Positions 1 through 9,082 of a stretch of DNA of 64,000 bases are shown piece by piece (the first letter of the stretch is position 1; each line of letters starts with the position of its first letter). A model generated the notes under the pieces. The model had not been told where the DNA came from. It did no database searches and saw only the letters and a list, made by a program, of their open reading frames with translations. The position numbers and the translations under genes were made by a program. The stretch lies in the NCBI RefSeq assembly GCF_024448505.1, contig NZ_JAMOHV010000008.1, positions 62,001 to 126,000 of the forward strand, written 5' to 3'. The stretch comes from Stutzerimonas degradans (GTDB lineage Bacteria > Pseudomonadota > Gammaproteobacteria > Pseudomonadales > Pseudomonadaceae).

Positions 1-531
1 CGCAGTGCCAGCTGGATCTATACGGGTACAGTGTCGAAGACGCTGCTGCCAGGCTTGCGCGTTGGTTATCTGATAGCCAGTCCGGACCTGTTTCCCTACC
101 TGTTGCGATTGAAGCAGTCGGCGGACCTGCACACCAATCGCATTGGCCAGTGGCAGGCTTTGCAATGGCTGGGAAGCCAACGCTACAACGAACACCTGGC
201 CGAGCTGCGCGACTTCTACCGTCTGCGCCGAGATGCCATGCAGGCCGCGCTTGTCGAATACTTCTCCGACCTCGCAACTTGGGAAACGCCGCAGGGTGGT
301 CTGTTCTTCTGGCTGGCTCTCAGGCAACCGCTGGACACCCGCACGTTGCTTAAACCCGCGCTGGAGCAGGATGTGGTTTTCATGCCGGGCGAACCGTTCT
401 TCAGTGAGCCGGATCGGCACCCGGGTTATCTGCGGCTGAATTTCAGTCATGTTGCGCCGGAGCGGCTCGGAGAAGGTCTGCGCCGCCTGGCCGGGGTAAT
501 TCGCGACGCGTTGGCTGTCGAGGCGGCTTGA
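1..531 (+). CDS. PLP-dependent aminotransferase, C-terminal part (gene begins before the window)
   Basis: The reading frame is open from the first base, so only the last ~176 residues are present. It shows the fold type I aminotransferase PLP-lysine region: a YTGTVSKTLLPGLRVGY stretch (residues ~7-23 of the visible part), in which the lysine after the serine should form the Schiff base and the later arginine contacts the PLP phosphate. The rest is the small domain, with a G-G-L-F-F-W segment and a G-Y-L-R-L-N-F-S substrate-carboxylate arginine region near the end. Both fit the aminotransferase domain of MocR/PdxR-type regulators or LysN/KAT-II-like enzymes. Whether a GntR-type DNA-binding domain precedes it cannot be seen, so regulator and enzyme remain open. 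Confidence 0.85.
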   Translation, partial: RSASWIYTGTVSKTLLPGLRVGYLIASPDLFPYLLRLKQSADLHTNRIGQWQALQWLGSQRYNEHLAELRDFYRLRRDAMQAALVEYFSDLATWETPQGGLFFWLALRQPLDTRTLLKPALEQDVVFMPGEPFFSEPDRHPGYLRLNFSHVAPERLGEGLRRLAGVIRDALAVEAA

Positions 532-564
532 AAGGTCGCCGTGGTGATTTTAGGGGATGCGAGC

Positions 565-1167
565 ATGTACAAGGTTTATGGCGATTACCGTTCCGGCAAC
601 TGCTACAAGATCAAGCTAATGCTGCATCTGCTCGATCAGCCGTACGAGTGGGTGCCGGTCAACATCCTGCGCGGGGAGACGCGCTCTGAGGAGTTTCTGA
701 AGAAGAACCCGAACGGCAAGATTCCCGTGCTCGAGCTGGAAGATGGCTCATGCTTGTGGGAGTCCAATGCGATCCTGAATTATCTGGCGGAAGGCAGTGA
801 ATTCCTGCCCAGCGATCCGCGGTTGCGCACTCAGGTGTTGCAGTGGCAGTTTTTCGAGCAATACAGCCATGAGCCCTTCCTCGCCGTGGCCCGTTACATC
901 AAGGTGTATCTCGGCATGCCGGAGGAGCGCCGCGAAGAGTACGAAGCCAAGCAGCTGGACGGCTACCACGCGCTCAATGTGATGGAGCAGCAATTGCTGC
1001 GTACCCCGTACCTGGTCGGCGATCGTTATTCGATTGCGGATGTCGCGCTCTATGCCTACACACACGTGGCGGAGGAGGGAGGCTTCGATCTTTCAGGCTA
1101 TCCGGCGATTCGTGCCTGGCTGCAGCGCGTTGCCAGCCATCCCCGGCATGTGGGGATGTTCGACTGA
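565..1167 (+). CDS. Glutathione S-transferase family protein
   Basis: A 200-residue cytosolic GST. The N-terminal thioredoxin-like domain (residues 1-~78) has Ser10 at the usual catalytic position (YRSGNCYK) and the glutathione-binding ESNAI motif at 66-70. The all-helical C-terminal domain has the conserved YSIADVALYAY helix-capping motif near residue 155. I start at the ATG at 565 because it begins the canonical first beta strand and follows a purine-rich stretch. An upstream GTG at 541 would add eight residues with no family support. It probably conjugates glutathione to electrophiles or isomerises small metabolites, but the substrate cannot be read from sequence. It faces folE convergently. 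Confidence 0.9.
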   Translation: MYKVYGDYRSGNCYKIKLMLHLLDQPYEWVPVNILRGETRSEEFLKKNPNGKIPVLELEDGSCLWESNAILNYLAEGSEFLPSDPRLRTQVLQWQFFEQYSHEPFLAVARYIKVYLGMPEERREEYEAKQLDGYHALNVMEQQLLRTPYLVGDRYSIADVALYAYTHVAEEGGFDLSGYPAIRAWLQRVASHPRHVGMFD

Positions 1168-1202
1168 TCGATACCTGAGCCGAATTGGATGGGTGGTGAG
1201 CA

Positions 1203-1223
1203 GGCAGCCCTGAGCGGGCTGCC
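1203..1223. terminator. Putative bidirectional terminator between GST gene and folE
   Basis: A perfect 8-bp stem (ggcagccc / gggctgcc) with a 5-nt loop lies between the convergent GST and folE stops. There is no clear T-run on either side, so the call rests on position and stem quality. Confidence 0.45.
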
Positions 1224-1245
1224 GATGCTCTGCTGAAGCAGGGAC

Positions 1246-1791
1246 TTACTTGACCAGGCCGAGGAACTCGGCGCGGGTTGCAGCGTTGTTGCGGAACTGT
1301 CCGAGCATCACCGAAGTGACCATCGACGAATTCTGCTTCTCCACACCACGCATCATCATGCACATGTGCTGCGCCTCAATGACCACCGCTACGCCCGCGG
1401 CATTGGTGACCTGCTGCACGGCTTCGGCGATTTGGCGGGTCAGGTTTTCCTGAATCTGCAGGCGTCGCGCATACATGTCGACGATCCGAGCTACCTTCGA
1501 AAGCCCCAGCACCTTGCCGTTAGGCAGGTAGGCGACGTGAGCCTTGCCGATGAAGGGCAGCATGTGGTGCTCGCATAGCGAATACAGTTCGATGTTCTTC
1601 ACCAGCACCATTTCGCTATTGTCGGAGCTGAACAGCGCGTCGTTGGTGACTTCCTCGAGGGTTTGCTGGTAGCCCTTGCACAGATACTGCATGGCTTTGG
1701 CGGCACGCTTGGGCGTGTCGAGCAAGCCTTCGCGGGTAACGTCCTCGCCAAGTTGGGCGAGAATCTCGGTGTACTGTTGTTCCAGGGACAT
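1246..1791 (-). CDS. folE: GTP cyclohydrolase I (type IA)
   Basis: Converts GTP to 7,8-dihydroneopterin triphosphate, the first step of tetrahydrofolate synthesis, in the cytoplasm. At 181 residues it is close to the short bacterial FolE form. The zinc and active-site residues are visible: Cys73 and His75/His76 in LCEHHMLPF, and His142 and Cys144 in the [14 protein letters not shown] segment, followed by a conserved SSMVTS. An AGGTAG Shine-Dalgarno lies just upstream of the ATG at 1791, which fixes the start. An open frame upstream to 1899 has no family similarity. The Smr-domain gene is upstream on the same strand after a 113-bp gap. Pseudomonads often carry two folE copies, and this is the copy linked to prmB and aroC. 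Confidence 0.95.
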   Translation of the reverse strand: MSLEQQYTEILAQLGEDVTREGLLDTPKRAAKAMQYLCKGYQQTLEEVTNDALFSSDNSEMVLVKNIELYSLCEHHMLPFIGKAHVAYLPNGKVLGLSKVARIVDMYARRLQIQENLTRQIAEAVQQVTNAAGVAVVIEAQHMCMMMRGVEKQNSSMVTSVMLGQFRNNAATRAEFLGLVK

Positions 1792-1904
1792 TGAACTACC
1801 TGTCAGGCTGCATGGGAGCGCAAACGCGAAAGGGTAGGCGGCAGTCGTTCGGCTGGCAAGTGCCAAGCAGGTTACGAATCGGCCATTACTCTGTGGCAAT
1901 GGCG

Positions 1905-2465
1905 CTATTCGTCCCGGCCTTCCAGCATCGTGCGCTTGAGCATGACGTAGACCGCGCCGGCACCACCGTGGCGAGGCGTGCAGGAAGCGAAGCCGAGCAC
2001 CTGGGGGTGCTGGCGTAACCAGGTGTTGACGTGGCTCTTGATCAGCGGGCGCTTGCCATCAAGACGCGCCGCCTTGCCGTGAGTGACGCGAACACAGCGG
2101 ATTTCGTATTTGCTGGCTTCGGCGATGAAATCCCAGAGCTGCTCGCGGGCACGTTCAACTGAAAGACCATGCAGATCGAGGCTGCCCTCGAACGGAATCT
2201 GTCCCGCCTTCAGTTTGCGCATCTGCGCATCCTGCACACCCGGGCGAGCCCAGTAGAGTTCATCTTCGGCGCCCACGTCGATGACGAACTGATCGGATAG
2301 GCCGTCGATGCGGACTTGTTCGACGCTGACCTGCGCGTTGGCGCGGCGTTTGGCGATCTGCTCGCGATTGTCGCGCGGCTTGCCGGTTTCGGCGCGCGCA
2401 TGGGTGATCGGTTTGACGCCCTTCACGGCGGACTTGAACAGGGAAAAATCGTCGTCTTCTTGCAT
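1905..2465 (-). CDS. Smr-domain protein (MutS2/SmrA-B type nuclease domain)
   Basis: A 186-residue protein with a low-complexity basic N-terminus and a C-terminal Smr domain (~residues 92-180). The diagnostic motifs are DLHG at 97-100, THGK at 128-131 and HGGAGA at 166-171. Stand-alone Smr proteins in Proteobacteria are nicking endonucleases or, in the SmrB group, ribosome-associated endonucleases that cut mRNA upstream of collided ribosomes. The sequence does not settle which role applies. A strong GGAGG sits directly before the ATG at 2465. It lies upstream of folE on the same strand, as in other pseudomonads. Confidence 0.85.
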   Translation of the reverse strand: MQEDDDFSLFKSAVKGVKPITHARAETGKPRDNREQIAKRRANAQVSVEQVRIDGLSDQFVIDVGAEDELYWARPGVQDAQMRKLKAGQIPFEGSLDLHGLSVERAREQLWDFIAEASKYEIRCVRVTHGKAARLDGKRPLIKSHVNTWLRQHPQVLGFASCTPRHGGAGAVYVMLKRTMLEGRDE

Positions 2466-2544
2466 GGGACCTCCGGCAGCGCGTCAGTTTATCCCAGGTT
2501 GCGGGCCAAGGGGTCGGCCTGGCCTGGAACGGGCCGCCTCGAGG

Positions 2545-2862
2545 TTAGTCGCGTCTTTTCATCAGGCCGGGAGAAAGACTCAACTCGCTTGAACGACGGA
2601 GCCGGCTTCGGCACCAGCGCCAGAGAAGCATGGCAATTGCGATCAACACCAGGCCAAGCACCAGCGCCGTCAGCGCGGCGTCTCTGGCTGCCAGGGCGCC
2701 GAGCGAGCCGCCATAGCCAGCCAGAGATGCCCCACCGGCGACAAGCAGCAGCACACCGACAACGGCGAGCAGCGCAGCAATCGCGACGATCAGGCGTCGG
2801 CCCCAGCTCTTTCGTTCGGACGGGCGCAGGCGGCGGGCATCGAATCCATCGGAAAGCTTCAT
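2545..2862 (-). CDS. Small membrane protein of unknown function
   Basis: 105 residues with two hydrophobic segments (about residues 24-45 and 62-82) and basic ends, so probably two transmembrane helices with both termini in the cytoplasm. It is rich in Ala, Leu and Gly. A GAGAGG ribosome binding site precedes the ATG. I recognise no family. It lies between the isochorismatase-like gene and the Smr gene on the same strand and may be co-transcribed with them. Confidence 0.6.
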   Translation of the reverse strand: MKLSDGFDARRLRPSERKSWGRRLIVAIAALLAVVGVLLLVAGGASLAGYGGSLGALAARDAALTALVLGLVLIAIAMLLWRWCRSRLRRSSELSLSPGLMKRRD

Positions 2863-2947
2863 TGCGGTTACCTCTCGATGAACAGGCTATGACCGGCATG
2901 CAACCGGTCAGGTTCATTCGCCAGGGCGGTACCGCCGGCCGCGGCGT

Positions 2948-3544
2948 TCAGCGGGCCAAGGCCTCGACGTTCGGTACGCAAACCGCGAAATTGTCGGCCA
3001 GGATGGTCATTTCCATGCGATGGACCTGATCGGCATCCACGCTGCCTTCACCCATCGGCAGATTGCGCGTCGCGCATGCGCTATCGACCAGCGTGCAGCG
3101 GTAGCCATAATCCTTGGCGGCCCGCACCGTGGTGCTGATGCTGGAATGGGTCATGAAGCCGCATACGATGAGGTCCAGACGGCCGTGCTTCTGCAGCAGG
3201 TCATGCAGGTCGGTGCCGGCGAACGCATTGGGCAGGCGCTTCGCAACTACTGCTTCGCCCGGCAGTGGTGCGGCTTCCGGCATGATCTGACCGCGAAAGC
3301 CCTGCGGATCGAACAGGCCGCCAGTGATGCCCAGATGATGAACGTGTACCACCGGAGCACCGGCTTCGCGGGCGGCTGCCAGCAGGCGGGTAATTTCCGG
3401 CAGCGCGGTGGGCAGCGCCGGCAAAGCCAGCACGCCAGTGCGATATTCCTCTTGAGCGTCAATGACCAGCAGAGTGGCGTTCGCCAATGTTGCAGGCGCG
3501 TAGCTGCGGCCACTGAGTTGAAGCATGGTCTGTGGCGTGGTCAT
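2948..3544 (-). CDS. Isochorismatase-like (cysteine hydrolase fold) protein lacking the catalytic cysteine
   Basis: 198 residues with the isochorismatase/nicotinamidase fold. Asp29 in VIDAQEEY and Lys102 in VAKRLPNAF are the usual first two members of the Asp-Lys-Cys triad. In the third motif, normally G-x-x-T-x-x-C-V, this protein reads GFMTHSSIST, with Ser135 where the nucleophilic cysteine is expected. It may therefore be a vinyl-ether hydrolase of the isochorismatase type, which does not need the cysteine, or be inactive as an amidase. An AAAAGGAG Shine-Dalgarno sits before the ATG at 3544. Its substrate is unknown. Confidence 0.85.
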   Translation of the reverse strand: MTTPQTMLQLSGRSYAPATLANATLLVIDAQEEYRTGVLALPALPTALPEITRLLAAAREAGAPVVHVHHLGITGGLFDPQGFRGQIMPEAAPLPGEAVVAKRLPNAFAGTDLHDLLQKHGRLDLIVCGFMTHSSISTTVRAAKDYGYRCTLVDSACATRNLPMGEGSVDADQVHRMEMTILADNFAVCVPNVEALAR

Positions 3545-3829
3545 TATCGACTCCTTTTAAATGGGGGGCTGATTGTGGCGCCAGAATGCGGCGATGTGAA
3601 CCATCTTGACCGCACGCGGGGCAGGATGGGGCCGCCCGGCGCTGATCAGCATGGTTTGCCGGAGGCGGGCAGGGTACTGCGCGGCGGCACGATAGTGGTG
3701 CAATCAAAGTGCGTATTTACAAAGCCGTGCGCGTCGCGCCGGCACTTCACGGGCAGGGTATCGAGCACGCGCTCGCAGCCGCTCGCGGGGCCCTGTTAAA
3801 CTCCGCGCCCTTTTACCGGAGATGTCGTC

Positions 3830-4753
3830 ATGAGCGCTTCGCCCTCACGTCTGCGCACCCTGCGCGACTACGTTCGCTGGGCCGTCAGCCAGTTTCACCG
3901 CGCGCAGCTGTTCTTCGGTCATGGCACCGACAACGCCTGGGATGAGGCACGCCAATTGGTGCTCGGCGCTCTGCATCTGCCGTGGGCTATGTCCGATGCC
4001 TATCTGGATTGCCGCCTGGAAGACGATGAATGCGCGCATCTTGAGGCGCTGCTGCGCAGGCGCATCGAGGAGCGCGTGCCGGCGGCGTATCTGCTCGGCG
4101 AGGCCTGGTTCTGCGGCTTGCCGTTCATCGTCGATGAGCGTGTGCTCATTCCGCGCTCACCCATCGCCGAGCTGATCGAGCAGCGCTTCCGTCCCTGGCT
4201 CGCGCACGAACCCACGCGGATTCTCGACCTATGTACCGGCTCAGGCTGCATCGGCATCGCCTGTGCCTACGAGTTTCCTGAAGCCGAGGTCGTGCTCGCC
4301 GATCTCTCTTTCGATGCGCTGGAAGTGGCCAACCAGAATATCGAGCAGCACGAACTGGAAGAGCGGGTCTATACGGTGCAGAGCGATGGCTTCGATGGCC
4401 TGCCGGGGCAGCGTTTCGATCTGATCGTGTCCAATCCGCCGTATGTCGATGCGGAGGACTTCGCCGACATGCCGGCCGAATACCATCACGAGCCCGCGCT
4501 GGGGCTAGCCTGCGGGGATGACGGCCTGAATCTGGTGCGTCGCATGCTGGCTGAAGCGGCCGATCACTTGAGCGAGCACGGCACGCTGATCGTCGAAGTG
4601 GGCAACAGTCAGGTGCATGTCGCCGAACTGTATCCGGAAGTGGATTTCACCTGGCTGGAGTTCGCCAAGGGCGGGCATGGCGTATTCCTGCTGGCCGCCC
4701 GGCAATGTCGGGAGCATCAGGCGTTGTTCCGCGAGCGCCTGACGCAGCGCTGA
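3830..4753 (+). CDS. prmB: Ribosomal protein uL3 (L3) N5-glutamine methyltransferase
   Basis: A SAM-dependent HemK-family methyltransferase that modifies a glutamine of ribosomal protein L3 during large-subunit assembly. The protein is 307 residues, typical for PrmB. An N-terminal helical domain is followed by the SAM-binding [10 protein letters not shown] motif (residues 133-142) and the catalytic NPPY motif (202-205), which contacts the glutamine amide. The [16 protein letters not shown] start is typical of the PrmB branch rather than PrmC. A CGGAGATG ribosome site precedes the ATG. Its stop abuts the stop of the convergent gene at 4754 with no spacer. Confidence 0.95.
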   Translation: MSASPSRLRTLRDYVRWAVSQFHRAQLFFGHGTDNAWDEARQLVLGALHLPWAMSDAYLDCRLEDDECAHLEALLRRRIEERVPAAYLLGEAWFCGLPFIVDERVLIPRSPIAELIEQRFRPWLAHEPTRILDLCTGSGCIGIACAYEFPEAEVVLADLSFDALEVANQNIEQHELEERVYTVQSDGFDGLPGQRFDLIVSNPPYVDAEDFADMPAEYHHEPALGLACGDDGLNLVRRMLAEAADHLSEHGTLIVEVGNSQVHVAELYPEVDFTWLEFAKGGHGVFLLAARQCREHQALFRERLTQR

Positions 4754-5515
4754 TCAGCGCGTCGCCATCCAGATCAGCAGACCGGCCTGGAACAACGCGA
4801 AGACGATCAGACAGACGATGGTGAAGCGCAACGCGCCGTCTTCGCGACGCAAACGGCTCATGCGTTCCTGCATCTGGCGAATGTGCGTGTCCTGCTCCTG
4901 CAGATTGCGATCGGCCTGTTCGAGCATCGCCGCCGCGTCGAGCAGCTCGATGATCTGCACCTTTTCGGCATTCCAGTCGCCACGCAGTGCACTCACGCGT
5001 GGTGCTCCGTAGGTGGCTTTCGGCGATGTCTGCGGGTAGTCGACGTCGAAGCCCTGGGTACGCAGGCAATGATCGCGGCGCAGCCGTGCGTCCTCGCTGG
5101 CCGAGTCGTTCGCCAGCGAACCGCCTTCGACGAGGTAGTGCGACCAGCGTTTCTGCGCCCAGGCGATGCCTTGGGCGAGCAGAAAACGGCCCAACCCGCG
5201 GTTGACGGGTTCGAGATTCAGTCCGCTGTCCGGGCCGAAGCGCAGCTCCTTGCTGCGATGGTCCGCCCAGACTTCCAGCACGTTGCGCTTTCGCGAGAGG
5301 ACCTGCCCCGGCAAATTGATGTGCAGGCGCAGCAGGCTCTGGTCCGCGCTGTGTCGCTCCACTCGTGCCAGCTCCACGAAACGCAGCGGCCGCGGCCCGC
5401 CATCGCGCTCGGTCGGCAGCGGCGCCAGACGTAGCAGGTGGAATCGTTCGGGCACTAGATCGGCCCACGGATGCTGTGGCAGCGGCGTGGTGTCGGGGGC
5501 GTTGGTATCAGTCAT
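4754..5515 (-). CDS. Conserved Pseudomonas hypothetical protein with coiled coil and C-terminal membrane anchor
   Basis: 253 residues. Residues ~30-190 form a soluble region of unknown fold, containing a chorismate-lyase-like FVELARVER stretch that I do not consider decisive. Residues ~195-225 have the heptad character of a coiled coil (EQDTHIRQMQERMSRLRRE), and ~230-250 form one hydrophobic helix near the C-terminus, suggesting a tail-anchored inner-membrane protein. The start is the ATG at 5515, which begins the conserved MTDTNAP end. Extensions upstream to 5677 look like overlap with the hydrolase gene. Genes in this position next to prmB in other pseudomonads are also annotated hypothetical. 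Confidence 0.75.
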   Translation of the reverse strand: MTDTNAPDTTPLPQHPWADLVPERFHLLRLAPLPTERDGGPRPLRFVELARVERHSADQSLLRLHINLPGQVLSRKRNVLEVWADHRSKELRFGPDSGLNLEPVNRGLGRFLLAQGIAWAQKRWSHYLVEGGSLANDSASEDARLRRDHCLRTQGFDVDYPQTSPKATYGAPRVSALRGDWNAEKVQIIELLDAAAMLEQADRNLQEQDTHIRQMQERMSRLRREDGALRFTIVCLIVFALFQAGLLIWMATR

Positions 5516-5570
5516 CGGCGCGTTCCTTGGCTGCGCTGACTCGCAAGCGGTTTGCGGTTGAGTCGCCGAC

Positions 5571-6554
5571 TTATCGGCCGGTAGCGCTCGGACTGGATAC
5601 TGGCAGGATGCCATTTCGCTCCAGAAAACGCGTGATGCCCTGCAATAGCGCATCGGCGATAGGCAGTTGCGGCGCATCGTAAGAGGCCAGTTGCTGGTGC
5701 CCGGTCGCCGGGACGATACGCAACACGTGGTTCATGCTCTCGATCAGCGCGAGCTCGGCATCCGGCTTGGCGCGCTTGAGCGCCTGCGCGTCACGTGCGC
5801 CCACCTGGATGTCGTGTGTGCCCTGGACGATCAGCGTCGGCACCTCGACGGCGGCGATAGCGGCGGCCGGGTCTTGGGCAAACAGCGAAATCAGATAGGG
5901 TTGCACGCTGGGCCGGAACAGCACCTGCAGCGGTTCCGGGATATCGGCATGGCTGCGGCCGGCCTCCAGTTCATCGATGAGGAAATGGCTGGTGGCCAGC
6001 AACGCCGGCGGCAGGCGCCCCTGCAGCTGTTCGCGCAGCACGTCGCCGATGGGGCGGCCACTGCCGGCGATGCTGATCAACGCCGCGGCGTCTGACTGCG
6101 GCGCCGCGAGGCTGGCGATCAGAGCACCTTCGCTGTGGCCGATGAGGATCAGCTTGCCCAGACGCGGATCCTCGCGCAGGCGAGCGCTCCAGGCCAGCAC
6201 GTCGCGGACGTAGGCATCTACGCTGAGGTCGCGTTCCAGCGGGGCTGCCGACAGGCTGGCGCCGACGCCGCGCTTGTCATAACGCAGGCTCGCCACGCCT
6301 TGTTTGGCCAGCCCTTGCGCCAGTCGCTTGAGGCTGTCGTTGCGGCCGGCGGGGTTGTTGCCGTCACGGTCGGTCGGCCCGGAGCCGGCGATCAGCAGCG
6401 CCACCGGCACCGGTTGCACGCTTTTCGGCAATATCAGACTGCCTTGCAGCACACCGTGGCCGGTATCCAATGTCAGCGTCTGGTTGAGCAGGGTGCGCGC
6501 CTGGACGAGCGGGGTGATCAGGGTCATCAGCAGTACGATCAGCAGGATGCGCAT
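5571..6554 (-). CDS. Secreted or periplasmic alpha/beta hydrolase
   Basis: 327 residues with a cleavable-looking signal peptide (MRILLIVLLMTLITPLVQA). The alpha/beta hydrolase core includes an oxyanion-region GSGPTDRDG (57-65) and the nucleophile elbow GHSEG with Ser141. An aspartate sits in the IVQGTHDIQV strand and the final histidine in SMNHVLR. The family (serine aminopeptidase S33 / dienelactone-hydrolase-like) covers esterases and lipases, and the substrate is unknown. The ATG at 6554 is chosen because it starts the signal peptide. It lies 55 bp upstream of the coiled-coil membrane protein gene on the same strand and is divergent from aroC. Confidence 0.85.
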   Translation of the reverse strand: MRILLIVLLMTLITPLVQARTLLNQTLTLDTGHGVLQGSLILPKSVQPVPVALLIAGSGPTDRDGNNPAGRNDSLKRLAQGLAKQGVASLRYDKRGVGASLSAAPLERDLSVDAYVRDVLAWSARLREDPRLGKLILIGHSEGALIASLAAPQSDAAALISIAGSGRPIGDVLREQLQGRLPPALLATSHFLIDELEAGRSHADIPEPLQVLFRPSVQPYLISLFAQDPAAAIAAVEVPTLIVQGTHDIQVGARDAQALKRAKPDAELALIESMNHVLRIVPATGHQQLASYDAPQLPIADALLQGITRFLERNGILPVSSPSATGR

Positions 6555-6645
6555 GGAAAGGGGCTTCGCCGGAAACGGAGGCGGTTCGATGCGGCCGCTG
6601 CCGCAAGGTTCACCGTTACGCCAGTATGCGCGCCCATCGGGGGCG

Positions 6646-6673
6646 GTGAAACCGCGCATGGCTCAGGTATACT
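6646..6673 (+). promoter_or_regulatory. Probable sigma-70 promoter of aroC
   Basis: A good -10 box TATACT (6668-6673) with a GTGAAA-like -35 (6646-6651) at 16-bp spacing, 39 bp upstream of the aroC ATG. Confidence 0.5.
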
Positions 6674-6712
6674 CCGGCGCCTGTTTTCAAGGTCGATCGC
6701 GGAGCGTCCTGC

Positions 6713-7804
6713 ATGTCCGGCAATACCTACGGCAAGCTGTTCACCGTCACCACCGCTGGCGAAAGCCACGGCCCTGCGCTGGTGGCCATCGTCGACGGCT
6801 GCCCGCCTGGGCTGGACCTGTCGCTGGAAGACTTGCAGCGCGATCTCGACCGCCGCAAGCCCGGCACCAGCCGGCACACCACCCAGCGCCAGGAAGCCGA
6901 TGAAGTGGAAATTCTCTCCGGCGTATTCGAGGGTAAAACCACCGGTTGCCCGATCGGCCTGCTGATTCGCAACACCGACCAAAAGTCCAAGGACTACTCG
7001 GCGATCAAGGACCTGTTCCGCCCGGCCCATGCCGACTACAGCTACCACCACAAGTACGGCCTGCGCGACTACCGTGGCGGCGGCCGCAGCTCGGCGCGCG
7101 AGACAGCCATGCGCGTCGCCGCCGGCGCCATCGCCAAGAAGGTCCTGGCGGGCATGGGCATCAGCGTACGCGGCTACATGAGCCAGCTCGGGCCGATCGA
7201 GATTCCGTTCAAGACCTGGGATTCGGTGGAAGAGAATGCTTTCTTCAGTCCCGATCCGGACAAGGTGGCGGAGCTGGAGGCCTACATGGACCAGCTGCGT
7301 CGCGACCAGGATTCGGTCGGCGCGAAGATCACTGTGGTCGCCGAGGGCGTGCCGCCGGGGCTCGGTGAGCCGATCTTCGATCGCCTCGACGCCGAGCTGG
7401 CCCATGCGCTGATGAGCATCAACGCGGTGAAGGGCGTGGAGATCGGCGCCGGTTTCGCCTGCGTCGCTCAGCGCGGCACCGAGCACCGCGACGAACTGAC
7501 CCCGCAAGGCTTCCTGTCCAACCATGCCGGCGGCATCCTCGGTGGTATCTCCAGCGGCCAGCCGATCGTCGCGCATCTGGCGCTCAAGCCGACATCCAGC
7601 ATCACCACACCCGGCCGTTCGATCGATATCGACGGCAACCCGGTCGAGGTGATCACCAAAGGTCGTCACGATCCGTGCGTGGGCATCCGCGCAACGCCGA
7701 TTGCCGAGGCGATGATGGCCATCGTGCTGCTGGATCACCTGCTGCGTCATCGCGCACAGAACGCTGACGTGCGGGTGACCACGCCAGTGCTGGGGCAGCT
7801 CTAA
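6713..7804 (+). CDS. aroC: Chorismate synthase
   Basis: Converts 5-enolpyruvylshikimate-3-phosphate to chorismate using reduced FMN, the last step of the shikimate pathway. The 363-residue length matches bacterial AroC. Signature motifs are present: [18 protein letters not shown] near the N-terminus with the catalytic His, the [23 protein letters not shown] segment (approximately residues 115-133), and the C-terminal [14 protein letters not shown]. The start ATG at 6713 is unambiguous, because the protein begins [10 protein letters not shown] as in other family members. It is followed by an MFS gene after 68 bp. Confidence 0.97.
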   Translation: MSGNTYGKLFTVTTAGESHGPALVAIVDGCPPGLDLSLEDLQRDLDRRKPGTSRHTTQRQEADEVEILSGVFEGKTTGCPIGLLIRNTDQKSKDYSAIKDLFRPAHADYSYHHKYGLRDYRGGGRSSARETAMRVAAGAIAKKVLAGMGISVRGYMSQLGPIEIPFKTWDSVEENAFFSPDPDKVAELEAYMDQLRRDQDSVGAKITVVAEGVPPGLGEPIFDRLDAELAHALMSINAVKGVEIGAGFACVAQRGTEHRDELTPQGFLSNHAGGILGGISSGQPIVAHLALKPTSSITTPGRSIDIDGNPVEVITKGRHDPCVGIRATPIAEAMMAIVLLDHLLRHRAQNADVRVTTPVLGQL

Positions 7805-7872
7805 GCGCCAGGTTCCGAGCTGCGGCCGGCGGTCTGCAGCTCGACTCACCCGTCGCTTGAGGCTCGCGACTC

Positions 7873-9021
7873 ATGGCTAGACTCCCTTACTGGCGCCTCT
7901 CCGGTTTCTATCTGTTCTATTTCGCCCTGCTGGGCGCGACGGCGCCGTTTCTCGGTCTGTATTTCGAGCACCTGGGGTTTTCGCCAGCGCGCATCGGCGA
8001 GCTGGTGGCGATTCCCATGCTGATGCGCTGCATCGCGCCCAATCTGTGGGGGTGGCTGGGCGACGTCACCGGCCAGCGCCTGCGCATCGTGCGCCTCGGT
8101 GCGCTGTGCACGCTGTTGTCGTTCGGGTTGATTCTGGTCGACAAGAGCTACGCCTGGCTGGCGTTGGTGATGGCCTTGCATGCGTTCTTCTGGCATGCGG
8201 TGCTGCCGCAGTTCGAGGTCATCACGTTGGCGCACTTGCACGGGCAGGCCGCGCGCTACAGCCAGATCCGCCTGTGGGGTAGCATCGGTTTCATCCTGGC
8301 GGTGGTCGGTCTGGGCCTGGCCTTCGAGCGGTTGGGGCTGGACGTCTATCCGGCGGTGGTGCTGCTGATCATGGCCGGCATCGTCACGAGCAGCCTCTGG
8401 GTGCCCAATGCCGAGCCCGTGCAGCAAGCGGAGGCGGCCGGGCAGGGCGGTTTCCTGCGTCAGCTGTGGCGCCCCGGCGTGCTGGCGTTCTACCTCTGCG
8501 TAGGGCTGATGCAGCTGTCGCACGGGCCGTACTACACCTTCCTCAGCATCCACCTGGAGGCGCTCGGTTACACGCGCACCACCATTGGCCTGCTCTGGGC
8601 GCTGGGCGTGGTGGCGGAAATTCTGCTGTTTCTGGTGATGGTGCGGCTGCTCGAGCGCTACAGCCTGCGCCAGGTATTGGCCGCGAGCTTTCTGCTGGCG
8701 GCGTTGCGCTGGCTGCTGCTGGGCAACTTGGCCGATCATCTGCTGGTACTGGTGATCGCCCAGGTAATGCATGCCGCCACCTTCGGGAGCTTCCATGCCG
8801 CGGCGATCCATTTCGTCCAGCGCAGTTTCGGCCATCGCCAGCAGGGCCAGGGGCAGGCGCTGTACGCCACTCTCGCCGGTGTTGGCGGCGCGCTTGGCGC
8901 GCTCTACTCCGGCTATGCCTGGAACAGCCTCGGTCCGGCGTGGACCTTCACCATCGCCAGCCTGGCGGCGCTGGCCGCAGCCGTTATCATTGCCGCACGT
9001 ATGCGGGACCAGCCGACGTAA
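7873..9021 (+). CDS. MFS transporter of the HcaT / nucleoside-proton symporter-like group
   Basis: 382 residues with about 12 transmembrane helices, beginning LPYWRLSGFYLFYFALLGA as in the MFS_1-like family that includes HcaT (3-phenylpropionate). The conserved loop between helices 2 and 3 contains a PNLWGWLGD variant of the MFS signature. It sits between aroC and mtnD. The same order (aroC, MFS, methionine-salvage genes) is known in P. aeruginosa, but no substrate is established there to my knowledge. Confidence 0.85.
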   Translation: MARLPYWRLSGFYLFYFALLGATAPFLGLYFEHLGFSPARIGELVAIPMLMRCIAPNLWGWLGDVTGQRLRIVRLGALCTLLSFGLILVDKSYAWLALVMALHAFFWHAVLPQFEVITLAHLHGQAARYSQIRLWGSIGFILAVVGLGLAFERLGLDVYPAVVLLIMAGIVTSSLWVPNAEPVQQAEAAGQGGFLRQLWRPGVLAFYLCVGLMQLSHGPYYTFLSIHLEALGYTRTTIGLLWALGVVAEILLFLVMVRLLERYSLRQVLAASFLLAALRWLLLGNLADHLLVLVIAQVMHAATFGSFHAAAIHFVQRSFGHRQQGQGQALYATLAGVGGALGALYSGYAWNSLGPAWTFTIASLAALAAAVIIAARMRDQPT

Positions 9022-9082
9022 AAACCATGCCGTCAATGGCAGTCCCCCCGCATCCCCACACCTGCCTCCCGGAGAGTCGTAC

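Noticed and set aside
3545..3829. Possible small gene or RNA in the 285-bp gap before prmB
   Set aside because: Only short frames with no Shine-Dalgarno and no hairpin-plus-T-run; it most likely holds the prmB promoter and the leader of the isochorismatase-like gene.
7816..7843. gagctgc/gcagctc inverted repeat after aroC as a terminator
   Set aside because: Only 7 bp with a loop of about 12-14 nt and no T-run, and the MFS gene follows closely in the same direction.
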